Below the pieces are notes generated by a model. The model saw nothing but the letters and a program-made list of their open reading frames with translations. It was not told the origin of the DNA and ran no database searches. Source: Solwaraspora sp. WMMD406 (lineage in GTDB: Bacteria; Actinomycetota; Actinomycetes; Mycobacteriales; Micromonosporaceae). Taken from it: 64,000 nt of DNA. Of this stretch, positions 33,156 through 41,697 are shown piece by piece; position 1 is the stretch's first letter, and each line of letters begins with the position of its first letter. The position numbers and the translations under genes were made by a program. The stretch lies in assembly GCF_029626025.1 (NCBI RefSeq), contig NZ_JARUBF010000001.1:5302001-5366000 (forward strand). Reading direction: 5' to 3'.

Positions 33156-34094
33156 TCAGCCGAACCAGGCGATGCCCTGCCCGTGTGGGCGGGTCCAGGC
33201 CAGCGGCCGGCCGTCCAGGGCGAGCACGTTGTGCAGCGTGTCGTCCGGTGGCGGCGGCACCGCGTCGTGGCGCAGGACGTCCGGTCCTTCGTTTGCCAGC
33301 CAGTGGCCGGGCAGGTCGCGTACCAGGTCGACAAAGTCCGACCGGCGCGGTGCCGGCACGTGGTAGAGCACGGCGGTGTGAAACACGACCAGCGTCGCGG
33401 CCGGCGGTGCCGACGCGGCCAACGCCGGCAGGTCGTCGACCAGGTCTCCCCGGACCAGCAACGGCGGATCGGCCGCCGCCACCGCCACGGCGGCGGCCAG
33501 CCGGGCCCGCCGATGCTCCTGCTCCGGCCAGATCAACGCGTCCAGCCAGGCCACGTCGGCGTCGTCGGTGACGTCCAGCGGGGTCAGGTCCAGCCCGGCC
33601 CGCCACACCACCTCCGGCCGGGTGCGCGGCGGCGTCAGCCCGGTCGTCGCGCAGTCGAGCAGCGGCTCACCCTCCCCCAGGATCGGTCCGCCGTCGTAGC
33701 GGTAGGCGTACCGGTCCGGGTAGAGACACAGGCCCGCCGACGCGCCGACTTCCAGCAGAGCCAACGGCTGCGGCAACGCCGCCAACACCGGCAGCAGTAC
33801 GGCGCACCGCCCGGCCTCGTTGGTCTGGGTGAGCCGGCTGCGCATCTGCGTCTCGATCGCCGGCCAACCCGCCACCGCGAAGTCGTGGAACGCGGCCGGG
33901 TCGTGAACCGGACCGCCGAGCAGCCGGACGACGACGAACAGCAGGTTGGGTTGCCGGGTCGGCGGCGGCAGCGAATCCAGCAATGCCAGGAGATCGTCGT
34001 CGCGGGACACCGCGTACGCCAAGCGTTCGTAGCTGGGCGACACGCCGGACGCCTGCCGGCGGGCGAAATCGGCGTACAGGTCGGCGGTGGTCAT
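33156..34094 (-). CDS. DUF2332 domain protein
   Basis: A 312-residue cytoplasmic protein spanning the full DUF2332 family length. Hallmarks include an N-terminal DLYADFARRQASGVSPSYERLA, LLEVGASAGLCLYPDRY (glycine-rich, methyltransferase-like motif), WRAGLDLTPLDV and the late VVFHTAVLYHVP segment. The fold looks like a SAM-type methyltransferase, but no activity is established. The ATG at 34094 (MTTADLY) was preferred over one 39 bp upstream because family members begin here. It is convergent with the broken GNAT gene and lies downstream of the PIN-toxin pair on the same strand. Confidence 0.85.
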   Translation of the reverse strand: MTTADLYADFARRQASGVSPSYERLAYAVSRDDDLLALLDSLPPPTRQPNLLFVVVRLLGGPVHDPAAFHDFAVAGWPAIETQMRSRLTQTNEAGRCAVLLPVLAALPQPLALLEVGASAGLCLYPDRYAYRYDGGPILGEGEPLLDCATTGLTPPRTRPEVVWRAGLDLTPLDVTDDADVAWLDALIWPEQEHRRARLAAAVAVAAADPPLLVRGDLVDDLPALAASAPPAATLVVFHTAVLYHVPAPRRSDFVDLVRDLPGHWLANEGPDVLRHDAVPPPPDDTLHNVLALDGRPLAWTRPHGQGIAWFG

Positions 34095-34157
34095 CGCCCG
34101 ATGATCGCCCCGCCGGGACGGTGCCGTCAGCATCCGGGACCCGAACGGGGAGCCGGA

Positions 34158-34592
34158 TCACACGTGGACCACCACGATCCGTTGGTCCTTTGGCAGATCC
34201 GGTTCCTCCACCAGCCTGTTCATGTCGTCAGGGTGGCTGGTCAGCAGCACCAGCGGGCGAGGAAGCTCCAAGGCCGTCGCAGCCACGACCGCGTCGATGG
34301 CGCATCGGTGTCCGGACAACCCGGTCGCGCCGAGCAGCTCCCCCGCTCGCCGGCCAAGCTCTGGACTCACCGGCACCGTGACGATCCGCGACAGGACGCG
34401 GTGCACGGCCGCGTCACGTCGACCGTTCCGGAGCACCTCGGTGAGCGTGATGGCGCTGACGGCCACTCTCACGCCGCGTTCCCGTGCCGTCGTCAGAAAG
34501 GCACGAGCCCTGCCGTCGCCTGCGGCGAGTTTGACGAGACCTTCGCTGTCCAGAACGAGCGTTCCGCTGCTGCTCGTTACGCGTCGGGCCAC
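34158..34592 (-). CDS. PIN-domain (VapC-like) toxin
   Basis: A 144-residue PIN domain. The first acidic residue sits in LVLDSEGLVKLA, the second in SAITLTEVLR (conserved Glu), and the third in CAIDAVVAATAL (Asp). VapC toxins are Mg-dependent RNases cutting tRNA or rRNA. The start overlaps the stop of the upstream antitoxin gene by 16 bp. The family fits but the first motif has DSE in place of the commoner DTS. The C-terminus (DDMNRLVE) is standard. Confidence 0.85.
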   Translation of the reverse strand: MARRVTSSSGTLVLDSEGLVKLAAGDGRARAFLTTARERGVRVAVSAITLTEVLRNGRRDAAVHRVLSRIVTVPVSPELGRRAGELLGATGLSGHRCAIDAVVAATALELPRPLVLLTSHPDDMNRLVEEPDLPKDQRIVVVHV

Positions 34593-34975
34593 GAGCGCCT
34601 CGCCTGGGCCAGCGTCTCCTCCGGGACCGGCCCGTGCTCCGTTTCCAGCATGGCGGCGAGTTCGCCGAGCAGGTCCAGCTCAAGCTGCCTGGCGACGGCT
34701 TCGGTCACGTACTGGCTGAACTCGCCACGTCCCACGCGTTGCTGGACAGCCGCCGTGAGGTCCTCGGGCATGGACACGCTGACTTTGCGTGCCCGGCCGA
34801 TCAGCCGGAGCCGGCCCGACTCGCCCGTACGCTCGCCCAGGAGCCGCATTGCCTCAGCCTGGAACTCGGGCGACGACTTGCCGAGGTCGTGTACCAGACC
34901 CAGCAGCTCCGCTGCCGAATGTCGCTCGACGCGATCCTCGAATGACGGTGTTGGTGGTAGCGGTTCCGCCGACAT
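34577..34975 (-). CDS. Antitoxin of the PIN toxin, long ribbon-helix-helix type
   Basis: A 132-residue protein. A helical N-terminal part (FEDRVERHSAAELLGLVHDL) precedes a ribbon-helix-helix-like block (KVSVSMPEDLTAAVQQRVGRGEFSQYVTEAVARQLE), a variant of the CopG pattern, and an acidic C-terminal tail that would contact the toxin. Length exceeds most VapB antitoxins (70-90 residues) because of the N-terminal extension. Its 3' end overlaps the toxin gene. The 20-bp tandem repeats at 35021 lie in its upstream region and might contribute to autoregulation. Confidence 0.75.
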   Translation of the reverse strand: MSAEPLPPTPSFEDRVERHSAAELLGLVHDLGKSSPEFQAEAMRLLGERTGESGRLRLIGRARKVSVSMPEDLTAAVQQRVGRGEFSQYVTEAVARQLELDLLGELAAMLETEHGPVPEETLAQARRSWPDA

Positions 34976-35020
34976 AGGGCCATACTACCGCCGGTGGCAA
35001 TCCGGCGCGGGCCTCGGCCC

Positions 35021-35080
35021 GACATCGCCGCATTGGACCCGACATCGCCGCACTGGACCCGACATCGCCGCACTGGACGC
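35021..35080. repeat. Three 20-bp direct repeats upstream of the antitoxin gene
   Basis: GACATCGCCGCACTGGACCC occurs at 35021 (one mismatch), 35041 and 35061 (last two bases differ). The array sits between the antitoxin start (34975) and the nrdJ terminator, so it could be a set of operator copies or a slippage product. Confidence 0.8.
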
Positions 35081-35137
35081 GAGGGGAGCGCCGTTGTCGT
35101 CACCGTGGCGCGGTGACGACAACGGCGCTCCCCTCGC
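35079..35137 (-). terminator. 26-bp perfect hairpin after nrdJ
   Basis: Arms 35079-35104 and 35112-35137 pair completely around a 7-base loop, 13 bp after the nrdJ stop. It is the longest perfect stem in the window and a clear terminator for the nrdR-nrdJ unit. Confidence 0.9.
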
Positions 35138-35149
35138 CGTGGAGCCCGG

Positions 35150-38100
35150 TCAGCTGCAGCCGGAGGTGGAGCCGCAGCCCTCACAGACGTAGCAGCTGCC
35201 CGCCGGGCGCATCTTCGTACCGCAGGTGAAGCAGAGCGGCGCGTCGGCCGCCGCCTTGCCCAGCACCGCCTCCAGCAGCTCCGTCGACGAATGCACCGAC
35301 GACGGTGCCGGCGTCACGGCGGCAGCCGGCGAGCTCGCCGTACCGCTGGCGGTGGTGGCCGACGACGGTGCCTTCGGCTCCGGCCTCGGATCGACCGGGG
35401 CGGACACCGGGGCGGACACCGCCATCGCCGACAGCTCCGAGGCCGCGCTCTCCGCCTCCGCCTCGGCCCGCATCTGCGCGGTCCGCTCGGCGGCGGTGAA
35501 GATGCCCAGCTCGGCCCGGCGGTCGTACGGCAGGAAGTCCAACGCCAGCCGGCGGAAGATGTAGTCCATCACCGACGCCGCCATCCGTACGTCCGGGTCG
35601 TCGGTCATGCCCGCCGGCTCGAACCGCATGTTGGTGAACTTCGCGACGAACGTCTCCAGCGGTACGCCGTACTGCAGGCCGATCGAAATCGCCACCGAGA
35701 AGGCGTCCATCACCCCGGCCAGCGTCGAACCCTGCTTCGACATCTTGAGGAAGACCTCACCGAGGCCGTCGTCCGGGTACGACGAGGCGGTCAGGTAGCC
35801 CTCGGCGCCGCCAACCGAGAACGACACCGTCTCCGACGGGCGCTTCTTCGGCAGCCGCTTGCGCACCGGCCGGTACTCGACGACCTTTTCGACGATCTTC
35901 TCGACGACCGCGGCCTGCTCGGCGGCAGCCTTCTCGGCCTTGTCCGCCTTGTCGGTCTTGGCCACCGACAGCGGCTGACCCACCTTGCAGTTGTCCCGGT
36001 AGATCGCCAGCGCCTTGAGGCCCAGCTTCCAGCCCTCGTAGTAGATCCGCTCGACGTCGGCGACGGTCGCCGCCTCCGGCATGTTGACCGTCTTGGAGAT
36101 CGCCCCGGAGATGAACGGCTGCACCGCCGCCATCATCCGTACGTGCCCCATCGGCGCGATCGACCGCTCCCCCATCGCGCAGTCGAACGCCGGGTAGTGC
36201 TCGGTCCGCAGACCCGGCGCGTCGACCACGTGACCGTGGTCGGCGATGTGCGCGACGATCGCCTCGACCTGCTCCTCCGGGTAGCCGAAGCTGCGCAACG
36301 CCCGAGGCACCGTCTGGTTGACGATCTGCATCGAACCGCCGCCGACCAATTTCTTGAATTTGACCAGCGCCAAATCCGGCTCGACACCGGTGGTGTCGCA
36401 ATCCATCATCAGACCGATGGTGTTGTGACTGACGAACCCCCCGGCGACGTAGGTGACGTTGGCCGGCACCGACAGGTCATAGGTCGGCTGTACGCCTCCG
36501 TCCTCGTTCGCCGCCACCGTCTCGTAGAGGTAGCCGAGCGCGTGCCCGAGGCGGTCGTCCAGCACCTCGCCGTAAATCTCACCGGCCAGCGTCCGCGACA
36601 CCCCGCCCGTCCTCGCCAGCGACTGCACGACCGCACCGCGCCTCGGGTGTCCGACCGGCACCAGCAGATCCCACAGCTCACGCGGCAGGTGAACACGATC
36701 CCGGTTGCCGGACTGGTGTGGGGCGACCACGATCTGCTCGGCCTTGCGGTGGCCGATGAAGCCGATCGTCTCCTCGAACCGGATCGCGTGGTCGGTGTTG
36801 CGCAGCCGCACCTGCCAGATGACGCTGCCCATGCCGCTGCGGGTCTGCCGGGTGGTGGTCGCCATCCCGAGCGACAGCAGCAGGGTACGGATCTCCGCGG
36901 CGAACGACTCGGTGGACGTCGACACCGACGGCACTCCCTCGAGCACCGTCCCGTCGGCCTCGAACAGGCCGCGCAGGAATGCGGTGTAGACGGTGACATC
37001 GTTGGTCTCCAGGATCGCCGACGGCACCCGGGGCGACCAGCCCTTACCGGTGTGTTCCGGGTGCGGCAACGTCTTGGCGAACCCGGCAGCCTGCCACCAG
37101 CGGGCCAGTCGCACGGAGGAGAAGGTCACCTCCTGGTATCCGGTACGCCCGGAGACCTCCGGCTCCAGCCCGAACAGGCCCTTGCCGAGCACCCGCAGCC
37201 GTTCCACCACGTCGAGGTCGGTGTCGGCGACGGCGAACCGCAGCCCCTTGGCGTGCAGGCTTCCGTCACCCATGAAGTAGCCGACCAGCTCGGCCAGCTC
37301 GGCGTCGACCGCGTCCGACACGTACAGCCGCCGGTCGCCGGCGTTGTACGCCTGGTCGAGTACGGGCAGCGGCACCCGATGTGGTTCGCCGACCAGGGTG
37401 CCGAGCTGCACTGGGACCAAGTCGCCGGGGACGACCTCGGCCATCCGCTTCCAGACCCATTCGCCGGTCGCCGGGTCCACCACCTTGATCCGGTGGGCCA
37501 GGGTGCCCTGGATCCGGTAGCCGCCGTCGGTGACCACCCGGCGGGTGGGTTCCTCGCCGTTGACGAAGAACTTCGTCGCCTGGCGGGCGCCCTCGTCGGT
37601 CGACACCATCATGTCGAGGTCCTGCCAACGCTCGCCGTAAACGTCGCCGATTTCACCGAGTCGCATCAGCCCACGGTCGGTGGTGACCATCGTGTCCGGA
37701 GTGAGGCAGCCGGTGGGCGCGAGTACTGAGGCTTGGGAATTGCGCCAGCCATACTTTTCGCCAATTTTATTGCCGATTTCCCATTGGCGGGCGGCTTCGC
37801 GAGCCAGGGCGGTGGCGGCCGGGCCGGTCGGGCGGATCTGGTCGCTGGCGGCGGCGTGCTTGCGCATCACCCGCTTGTGGCCTTCGGCGTTGCGGGCGTA
37901 GCCGTCGTAGGCACCGACGACGCCGGCGAGTTCGGCCGAGCGACGGTACGCGGTACCGGTCATCACCGAGGTGATGGCGGCGGCGTAGGAGCGGCCGGCT
38001 TCCGAGTCGTACGGCAGGCCGGAGGCCATCAGCAGCGCGCCGAGGTTGGCGTAGCCGATGCCGAGCTGCCGGAACGCCCGGGTGGTCTCACCGATCTTCT

Positions 38101-40510
38101 GCGTCGGGAAATCAGCGAAGCAGATGGAGATGTCCATCGCGGTGATAATGAACTCGACGGAACGGACGAACTTCTCGACCTCGAAGCCGCCGTCGGCCCG
38201 CAGGAACTTCATCAGATTGAGCGACGCGAGATTGCACGAAGAATTGTCCAAATGGACATATTCACTGCATGGGTTAGATGCGGTGATGCGTCCGCTCTCC
38301 GGGCAGGTGTGCCAGTCGTTGATGGTGTCGTCGTACTGCAGACCCGGGTCGGCGCATTCCCAGGCGGCCTGTGCAATGGTGCCGAAGAGCTTCTTGGCGT
38401 CGACGGTGTCGATGACCGAGCCGTCGAGCCGGGCCCGCAGGTCGAAGCTGCCACCGTCCTCGTATGCCCGCATGAACTCGTCGGAGACCCGGACCGAGTT
38501 GTTGGCGTTCTGGTACTGCACGCTGACGATGTCCGCGCCGCCGAGGTCCATGTCGAACCCGGCGTCGCGCAGCGCCCGGATCTTGTTCTCCTCGCGGGCC
38601 TTGGTCTGGACGAACTCCTCGATGTCGGGGTGGTCGACGTCGAGAATGACCATCTTGGCGGCCCGGCGGGTGGCGCCACCGGACTTGATGGTGCCGGCCG
38701 AGGCGTCGGCGCCGCGCATGAAGCTGACCGGGCCGGAGGCGGTGCCGCCGCTGGACAGCAGCTCCCTGGAGGAGCGGATCCGGGACAGGTTGACGCCGGA
38801 ACCGGAGCCGCCCTTGAAGATCAGCCCTTCCTCTTTGTACCAATCGAGGATCGAATCCATCGAGTCGTCGACAGCGAGAATGAAACAGTTGTGCACCCGC
38901 AGATTGTCGGAAAGGTACTCACCCGACTCGGTCTGGATGTCGTAGACCTCCATCGCCCCGATCTGCTCGACCCGGTCGATGACAAGACGCTTTGTCAGCT
39001 TGGCGGACCGGCCGACCTTCGCGAAACTCTCCTCCAGCTTGTCAGACTTGCGGAAGTCGACGAACCCGATCTCGGCGGCGAACAGGTCCCGGTCGCCGTG
39101 GTTCTGGATGCGCAGCGACCAAGTGCCGTGCCGGTTCGGCCGCGGATCCGCCTTGAAACCGACCCGGGCGAAGATCCCGAAGCGCAACAACAGCCGCTGC
39201 AGTCCACGGACCAGCGGCTCGCTGATCATGTCGACGCCGACCAGGGTGGAGGCTTCACGGGCCGAGACGTAGCCCTCAGCCTGGAAGATGCTCTTCAGAT
39301 AGGCCGCGACAACCGGCAGCGGCGCGGTGAACAACGTCGGCGGGACCACCATGTCGGTACCCCGGGCGAGCAGGCCCCACTTGTCGACGAACGGCCGCAG
39401 ATGCTCCCCGTACAGGCGGGTCCGCCGGCAGTCGAGGGTGACGTCCTGGGTGACGACGCGGCGTTCGCGGCGGTGCGCGCCTGGGAAGACGCGATCGATC
39501 GCGGCGACGACCCAGTCGAGTTCGTCGTCGTTGACGGTCATCGCCTCGATGGTCAGTGACCGGTTGGTGCCATAGTCGTACTGACCGACGAAGCCGTCCG
39601 ACTGCAGCCATCCGGCCAACGCCGCTTCGTAGACGTCGCCGGGACGGAACTCCGCCTCGCCGTCGCTACCCCGACGATGCCATTCGAGGGTGTCGCCGGC
39701 GACCAGGGTACCGGCCTCGACGAACCGACCGGTGCCCTCACCGGTCGATTTCCAGACCAGGTGGTCAGCGGTGACGTCCAGGGTGTAGCCGGCCTTGGTG
39801 TGCAGCCGCAGCACGTCCTTGGTGCCGTTGGCCTTGACCGCGAGAATCCGGGTGAGGCCGTGGGCGTCGTAGACCTTGGCGCCGATCGCGTTCTCCTCGA
39901 CCAGCTTGCCGATCGGAACCAGGCCGGCCGGCGTGCTCACCAACGAGTGGTACGGCTGACACGCCGAGACCTGCTGCGGGGAGGCCGTGCCGACGTTGAA
40001 CCAGACCGGCGAGTTGAAGCTGAACACCTGGTGCAGCAGCATCCAGGTCAGCTCGTGCTCGAAGATCTCGGCGTCGGCCGGCGTGGCGAAGTAGCCGTGC
40101 TGCTCGCCGGCGGCCCGGTAGGTCTTCACCACCCGGTCGATCAACTGCTTGAGCGACCACTCCCGCTGCGGGGTGCCCACCGCCCCCCGGAAGTACTTGG
40201 TGGTGACGATGTTGGCGGCGTTGACGCTCCACGACTCCGGGAACTCCACGCCACGCTGCTCGAAGTTGATCGAGCCGTCCCGCCAGTTGGTCATCACCAC
40301 GTCACGGCGCTGCCAGGTCACCTCGTCGTACGGGTGAACACCGTCGGTGGTCCAGACCCGCTCGACGGTGAGCCCAGCCGGGCCGGCTGCCTTGGCCCGC
40401 ACCCGGCCGTTGGAGCCGGCCTTGCCGTTGGCCTTCGCCGTACCGCTACCGCCGCTACCCGCGCCGCCGCCACTACCGCCTGTCTTCGCGGTCACACCTT
40501 CCCCCGCCAT
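35150..40510 (-). CDS. nrdJ: Adenosylcobalamin-dependent (class II) ribonucleotide reductase with two inteins
   Basis: The gene encodes 1786 residues, about 999 after removal of two inteins (residues 184-541 and 935-1363). The spliced enzyme reduces ribonucleotides to deoxyribonucleotides using a B12-generated thiyl radical and needs no oxygen. Visible features are a Gly-rich N-terminus, FNSPVWFNVG, the redox Cys at SA-CFILAVDD (directly after intein 1), the catalytic ASNPCSEY (Asn, radical Cys, Glu), DNSSCNLASLNL, the APTG-TIGLMMDCDTTG loop interrupted by intein 2, and a C-terminal CFTCGTKM...CYVCEGCG zinc ribbon. nrdR lies 179 bp upstream on the same strand. No class I genes are in the window. 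Confidence 0.96.
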   Translation of the reverse strand: MAGEGVTAKTGGSGGGAGSGGSGTAKANGKAGSNGRVRAKAAGPAGLTVERVWTTDGVHPYDEVTWQRRDVVMTNWRDGSINFEQRGVEFPESWSVNAANIVTTKYFRGAVGTPQREWSLKQLIDRVVKTYRAAGEQHGYFATPADAEIFEHELTWMLLHQVFSFNSPVWFNVGTASPQQVSACQPYHSLVSTPAGLVPIGKLVEENAIGAKVYDAHGLTRILAVKANGTKDVLRLHTKAGYTLDVTADHLVWKSTGEGTGRFVEAGTLVAGDTLEWHRRGSDGEAEFRPGDVYEAALAGWLQSDGFVGQYDYGTNRSLTIEAMTVNDDELDWVVAAIDRVFPGAHRRERRVVTQDVTLDCRRTRLYGEHLRPFVDKWGLLARGTDMVVPPTLFTAPLPVVAAYLKSIFQAEGYVSAREASTLVGVDMISEPLVRGLQRLLLRFGIFARVGFKADPRPNRHGTWSLRIQNHGDRDLFAAEIGFVDFRKSDKLEESFAKVGRSAKLTKRLVIDRVEQIGAMEVYDIQTESGEYLSDNLRVHNCFILAVDDSMDSILDWYKEEGLIFKGGSGSGVNLSRIRSSRELLSSGGTASGPVSFMRGADASAGTIKSGGATRRAAKMVILDVDHPDIEEFVQTKAREENKIRALRDAGFDMDLGGADIVSVQYQNANNSVRVSDEFMRAYEDGGSFDLRARLDGSVIDTVDAKKLFGTIAQAAWECADPGLQYDDTINDWHTCPESGRITASNPCSEYVHLDNSSCNLASLNLMKFLRADGGFEVEKFVRSVEFIITAMDISICFADFPTQKIGETTRAFRQLGIGYANLGALLMASGLPYDSEAGRSYAAAITSVMTGTAYRRSAELAGVVGAYDGYARNAEGHKRVMRKHAAASDQIRPTGPAATALAREAARQWEIGNKIGEKYGWRNSQASVLAPTGCLTPDTMVTTDRGLMRLGEIGDVYGERWQDLDMMVSTDEGARQATKFFVNGEEPTRRVVTDGGYRIQGTLAHRIKVVDPATGEWVWKRMAEVVPGDLVPVQLGTLVGEPHRVPLPVLDQAYNAGDRRLYVSDAVDAELAELVGYFMGDGSLHAKGLRFAVADTDLDVVERLRVLGKGLFGLEPEVSGRTGYQEVTFSSVRLARWWQAAGFAKTLPHPEHTGKGWSPRVPSAILETNDVTVYTAFLRGLFEADGTVLEGVPSVSTSTESFAAEIRTLLLSLGMATTTRQTRSGMGSVIWQVRLRNTDHAIRFEETIGFIGHRKAEQIVVAPHQSGNRDRVHLPRELWDLLVPVGHPRRGAVVQSLARTGGVSRTLAGEIYGEVLDDRLGHALGYLYETVAANEDGGVQPTYDLSVPANVTYVAGGFVSHNTIGLMMDCDTTGVEPDLALVKFKKLVGGGSMQIVNQTVPRALRSFGYPEEQVEAIVAHIADHGHVVDAPGLRTEHYPAFDCAMGERSIAPMGHVRMMAAVQPFISGAISKTVNMPEAATVADVERIYYEGWKLGLKALAIYRDNCKVGQPLSVAKTDKADKAEKAAAEQAAVVEKIVEKVVEYRPVRKRLPKKRPSETVSFSVGGAEGYLTASSYPDDGLGEVFLKMSKQGSTLAGVMDAFSVAISIGLQYGVPLETFVAKFTNMRFEPAGMTDDPDVRMAASVMDYIFRRLALDFLPYDRRAELGIFTAAERTAQMRAEAEAESAASELSAMAVSAPVSAPVDPRPEPKAPSSATTASGTASSPAAAVTPAPSSVHSSTELLEAVLGKAAADAPLCFTCGTKMRPAGSCYVCEGCGSTSGCS
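36422..37708 (-). other. Intein 2 of NrdJ (429 residues, LAGLIDADG endonuclease)
   Basis: It is inserted in the conserved APTG-T loop of the reductase. Cys1 begins block A (CLTPDTMVTTDRGL); GTLAHRIKV is block B. ELVGYFMGDG and FLRGLFEADG are the two dodecapeptide motifs, each keeping its acidic residue. The end is TYVAGGFVSHN followed by Thr as the first C-extein residue. All splicing residues are present, so both splicing and homing may be active. Confidence 0.93.
38888..39961 (-). other. Intein 1 of NrdJ (358 residues, LAGLIDADG endonuclease)
   Basis: It is inserted between QQVSA and CFILAVDD, directly before a redox cysteine that becomes the +1 nucleophile. Block A begins CQPYHSLVSTPAGL; block B is VTADHLVW; dodecapeptide motifs are LAGWLQSDG and LKSIFQAEG. 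The C-terminal part reads VYDIQTESGEYLSDN and ends RVHN before Cys. The Asn and penultimate His needed for splicing are intact. Confidence 0.93.
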
Positions 40511-40689
40511 CTCATCGCCCCCTCAGGTTCTCGCGCGGCGTTCCGCCACGCGGTCGTTTCCGTCTTCCCGCGGTCGTTTTCCGTGTGTGATGTGTCCGGC
40601 TTCTTGGCCTGCCGTACGCGCCAGGGTCCGCGGTCGGCCGGACAGGTCTGCGTGCGTGGGTTTCGGGCCGGCCTGGTGCGCGGGCCCGA

Positions 40690-41232
40690 TCAGCCGGGAG
40701 TGGCCCCGGCCGCCGCCGGGGTCGTCGCGTCCGAGGCGGTCGCGGCGTCGCTGGTACCGGTGTCGCTGGCAGCGGTGGACCGGGCCGTGGCGGCGGCCCG
40801 CAGCGTCTCGATCTCGCGTTCGAAGTCGTCGAGCGAGTCGAACGACCGGTAGACGCTGGCGAACCGCAGGTAGGCCACCTCGTCCAGCTCGCGGAGTGGT
40901 CCGAGGATCGCCAGGCCGACGTCGTGACTGGGGATCTCGGCCGCGCCCTTGGCCCGGACGGTCTCCTCGACCTTCTGGCCCAGCAGCGCGATCGCGTCGT
41001 CGTCGACCGGTCGCCCCTGGCAGGCCTTGCGGACGCCGCCCATGATTTTCGCCCGGCTGAAGGGCTCGGTCACGCCGCTGCGCTTGACCACCGCGAGCAC
41101 CGCCTCTTCGACCGTGGTGAACCGCTTGCCGCATTCCGGACAGGACCGCCGGCGGCGGATCAGCTGGCCGTCGTCGGCTTCGCGGGAGTCGACCACGCGC
41201 GAATCGGCGTGTCGGCAGTACGGACAGCGCAT
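40690..41232 (-). CDS. nrdR: Transcriptional repressor NrdR
   Basis: A 180-residue regulator of ribonucleotide reductase genes. The N-terminal zinc ribbon uses MRCPYC and SCPECGKRF; the ATP-cone domain ([30 protein letters not shown]) senses ATP/dATP. The C-terminal 30 residues are an Ala/Thr-rich low-complexity tail beyond the family core. It is cotranscribed ahead of nrdJ and divergent from lexA, the usual actinobacterial order. The ATG at 41232 fits the zinc-ribbon start; a longer frame lacks support. Confidence 0.95.
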   Translation of the reverse strand: MRCPYCRHADSRVVDSREADDGQLIRRRRSCPECGKRFTTVEEAVLAVVKRSGVTEPFSRAKIMGGVRKACQGRPVDDDAIALLGQKVEETVRAKGAAEIPSHDVGLAILGPLRELDEVAYLRFASVYRSFDSLDDFEREIETLRAAATARSTAASDTGTSDAATASDATTPAAAGATPG

Positions 41233-41384
41233 GCCGAGATTCCCTTCCGTCAGGGTCGCGCGAGACCGGATCGGCGATCGGCCACAGTCGGTCGGCATCC
41301 GGTCCGAGCGCCGACCTTCACGTGGGTACGTGAGGTCGACCCCCTGGAGCGGGGACCCAACCTGTAGGCGACTTACGCCTTTGT

Positions 41385-41398
41385 AACTACTAGATGTT
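41385..41398. promoter_or_regulatory. NrdR-box-like palindrome
   Basis: AACTACTAGATGTT has the symmetric AAC-NN-CTAG-NN-GTT skeleton resembling NrdR boxes of actinomycetes. It lies 153 bp upstream of nrdR. NrdR boxes usually occur in pairs; a clear second copy was not found, so confidence is limited. Confidence 0.45.
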
Positions 41399-41543
41399 GG
41401 GGTCGACCGTATGCCGCCGGTCGAGCTCGGTCAAGTCGACACCCAGACGTGGCACGTTGGTCACAACCCAGCCGACGCGTCGTCACTGAGCCAACACCGA
41501 TGCGCGGCCGACGGTTACCGCCGACACCCGACCACCTCGATAT

Positions 41544-41559
41544 TCGAACACACGTACGA
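41544..41559. promoter_or_regulatory. LexA (SOS) box upstream of lexA
   Basis: TCGAAC-ACAC-GTACGA matches the actinobacterial SOS palindrome TCGAAC-N4-GTTCGA at 11 of 12 positions. It lies 139 bp upstream of the lexA start, consistent with autoregulation. Confidence 0.8.
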
Positions 41560-41697
41560 TAGCGCGGACATCCAGCCGACACGCGCGGCACACCTCGTAC
41601 AGATGTTTGAAACTGGCGGAATCTCTCGATACCGTCGTGGTCGACACCGATGGTGCGCCGAACCGGGTCGTACCGGGCGGCCAGTGAAAGGACGGAC

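Larger units (their letters stand above)
41233..41697. other. nrdR-lexA divergent control region
   Basis: This 465-bp gap holds promoters for nrdR-nrdJ (leftward) and lexA (rightward). An NrdR-box-like element (41385) and an SOS box (41544) are annotated separately. A small inverted repeat AGGCG-ACTTA-CGCCT is at 41366-41380. No B12 riboswitch elements were recognised despite the B12-dependent enzyme downstream. Confidence 0.6.

Noticed and set aside
35021-35080. CRISPR-like array
   Set aside because: The 20-bp units are directly adjacent with no spacers and no cas genes are present.
36000-37700. Plus-strand open frames of several hundred codons opposite nrdJ
   Set aside because: They are antisense shadows typical of high-GC DNA; nrdJ and its inteins are unambiguous.
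40511-41697. Cobalamin riboswitch upstream of nrdR-nrdJ
   Set aside because: No recognisable B12-box or characteristic folded elements were found by eye.
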